Below are positions 63,829 through 64,000 of a stretch of 64,000 bases of DNA, piece after piece. Both the position numbers and the translations under genes were made by a program. Within the stretch, counting starts at the first letter, position 1, and each line of letters begins with the position of its first letter. The stretch lies in contig NZ_AUMJ01000016.1 in the NCBI RefSeq assembly GCF_000430625.1, forward strand, positions 1-64,000, written 5' to 3'. The stretch is from Aneurinibacillus terranovensis DSM 18919 (GTDB lineage Bacteria > Bacillota > Bacilli > Aneurinibacillales > Aneurinibacillaceae). A model generated the notes under the pieces. That model did no database searches, was not told where the DNA came from, and worked only from the letters and a program-made list of their open reading frames with translations.

Positions 63829-64000
63829 GATATTTAAACCGCTTGATTGCCGTCTTGATTGAATTCCGCGACCCACCGGTAGCGCGTATATTCATTCAAT
63901 CCCGTTTACCGGGCTACCTGCGTCACCGATTTTCCTTCTTCTTGAATGTATTGAACGGTTTGAAGTTGAATTCCATATCCTACTTTTTCGTCATGTTGGA
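63829..64000 (-). pseudogene. IS3-type OrfA relic at window edge
   Basis: The minus frame reads KVGYGIQLQTVQYIQEEGKS, VTQVAR, stop, TGLNEYTRYRWVAEFNQDG. This is an HTH-type OrfA N-terminus with one nonsense codon and, at its start, a lost A after MTKK. It continues beyond the window. Confidence 0.6.

Overview
The window reads as the chromosome of an aerobic or facultative, spore-forming Bacillales bacterium; Aneurinibacillus/Brevibacillus-like is my best guess. The basis is strong AGGAGG ribosome sites, GerMN, DUF2935 and DUF1002 proteins, a SAM-I riboswitch on hom, CcpA-like sites, an endospore-appendage (DUF3992) gene and low-to-medium GC. No rRNA, tRNA or CRISPR array was seen.

Bases 1-21,300 are mostly core genome. 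They hold a rhodanese, a ccdA/resA-like redox pair followed by a two-component system and a thioredoxin-fold/GerMN protein, an SDR, moaB, a thioredoxin, a DUF2935 protein, a PASTA pseudokinase, a TrkA_C membrane protein, ispG, a fumarase/aspartase, an acetyl-CoA hydrolase/transferase, speD, SAM-riboswitch-controlled hom, a DUF1002 protein and yyaL. yyaL is split by a short in-frame insert made of a stop codon, a UUCG-capped hairpin and a ribosome site.

Bases 21,300-27,700 are an accessory graveyard. It contains an IS1182 relic, a zinc-ribbon pseudogene, small unknown genes, a broken nucleotidyltransferase, a helicase fragment cut by a decayed IS3 element, and scraps of an IS4-like element.

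Bases 27,700-38,300 are one long minus-strand chemosensory operon: cheX, cheW, mcp, cheW, cheA, a MASE3-PAS-GGDEF-EAL protein, cheY, cheR, cheB. A c-di-GMP-I (GEMM) riboswitch with a terminator precedes cheX, so a c-di-GMP enzyme and its sensory array appear to be controlled by c-di-GMP. The promoter-distal cheY, cheR and cheB are all frameshifted or truncated.

Bases 38,300-42,500 hold a tyrosine recombinase, an ISL3 relic, a mosaic ORF (alanine dehydrogenase + Cache + UVR motif), a haloacid dehalogenase and a DsbA/FrnE-family gene. The DsbA/FrnE gene has in-frame UGA at the first catalytic Cys position (U-P-Y-C), followed by a hairpin with an apical GGU at bacterial SECIS spacing, so it is a candidate selenoprotein.

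Bases 42,500-53,900 are a 14-gene bacterial microcompartment operon with a sigma-A promoter. Its enzymes (APH-type kinase, class-III PLP phospholyase, SDR, acylating aldehyde dehydrogenase, PduL) match the 1-amino-2-propanol (RMM/AAUM) pathway. Shell genes are four BMC-H and one EutN-type BMC-P. It also carries a malate-dehydrogenase-like gene, an unknown 227-aa protein, an APC permease, and a small two-repeat protein with an encapsulation-like N-terminal helix.

Bases 53,900-62,600 hold a large nested inverted repeat, then a divergent amine/amide catabolic cluster: glutamine-synthetase-like enzyme, M20 amidase, APC permease and amidohydrolase behind a -24/-12 promoter. A PAS-sigma54 activator lies divergently, followed by an aminotransferase truncated by an IS1182 element. 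The window ends with an endospore appendage (Ena) subunit gene and an IS3 orfA relic.
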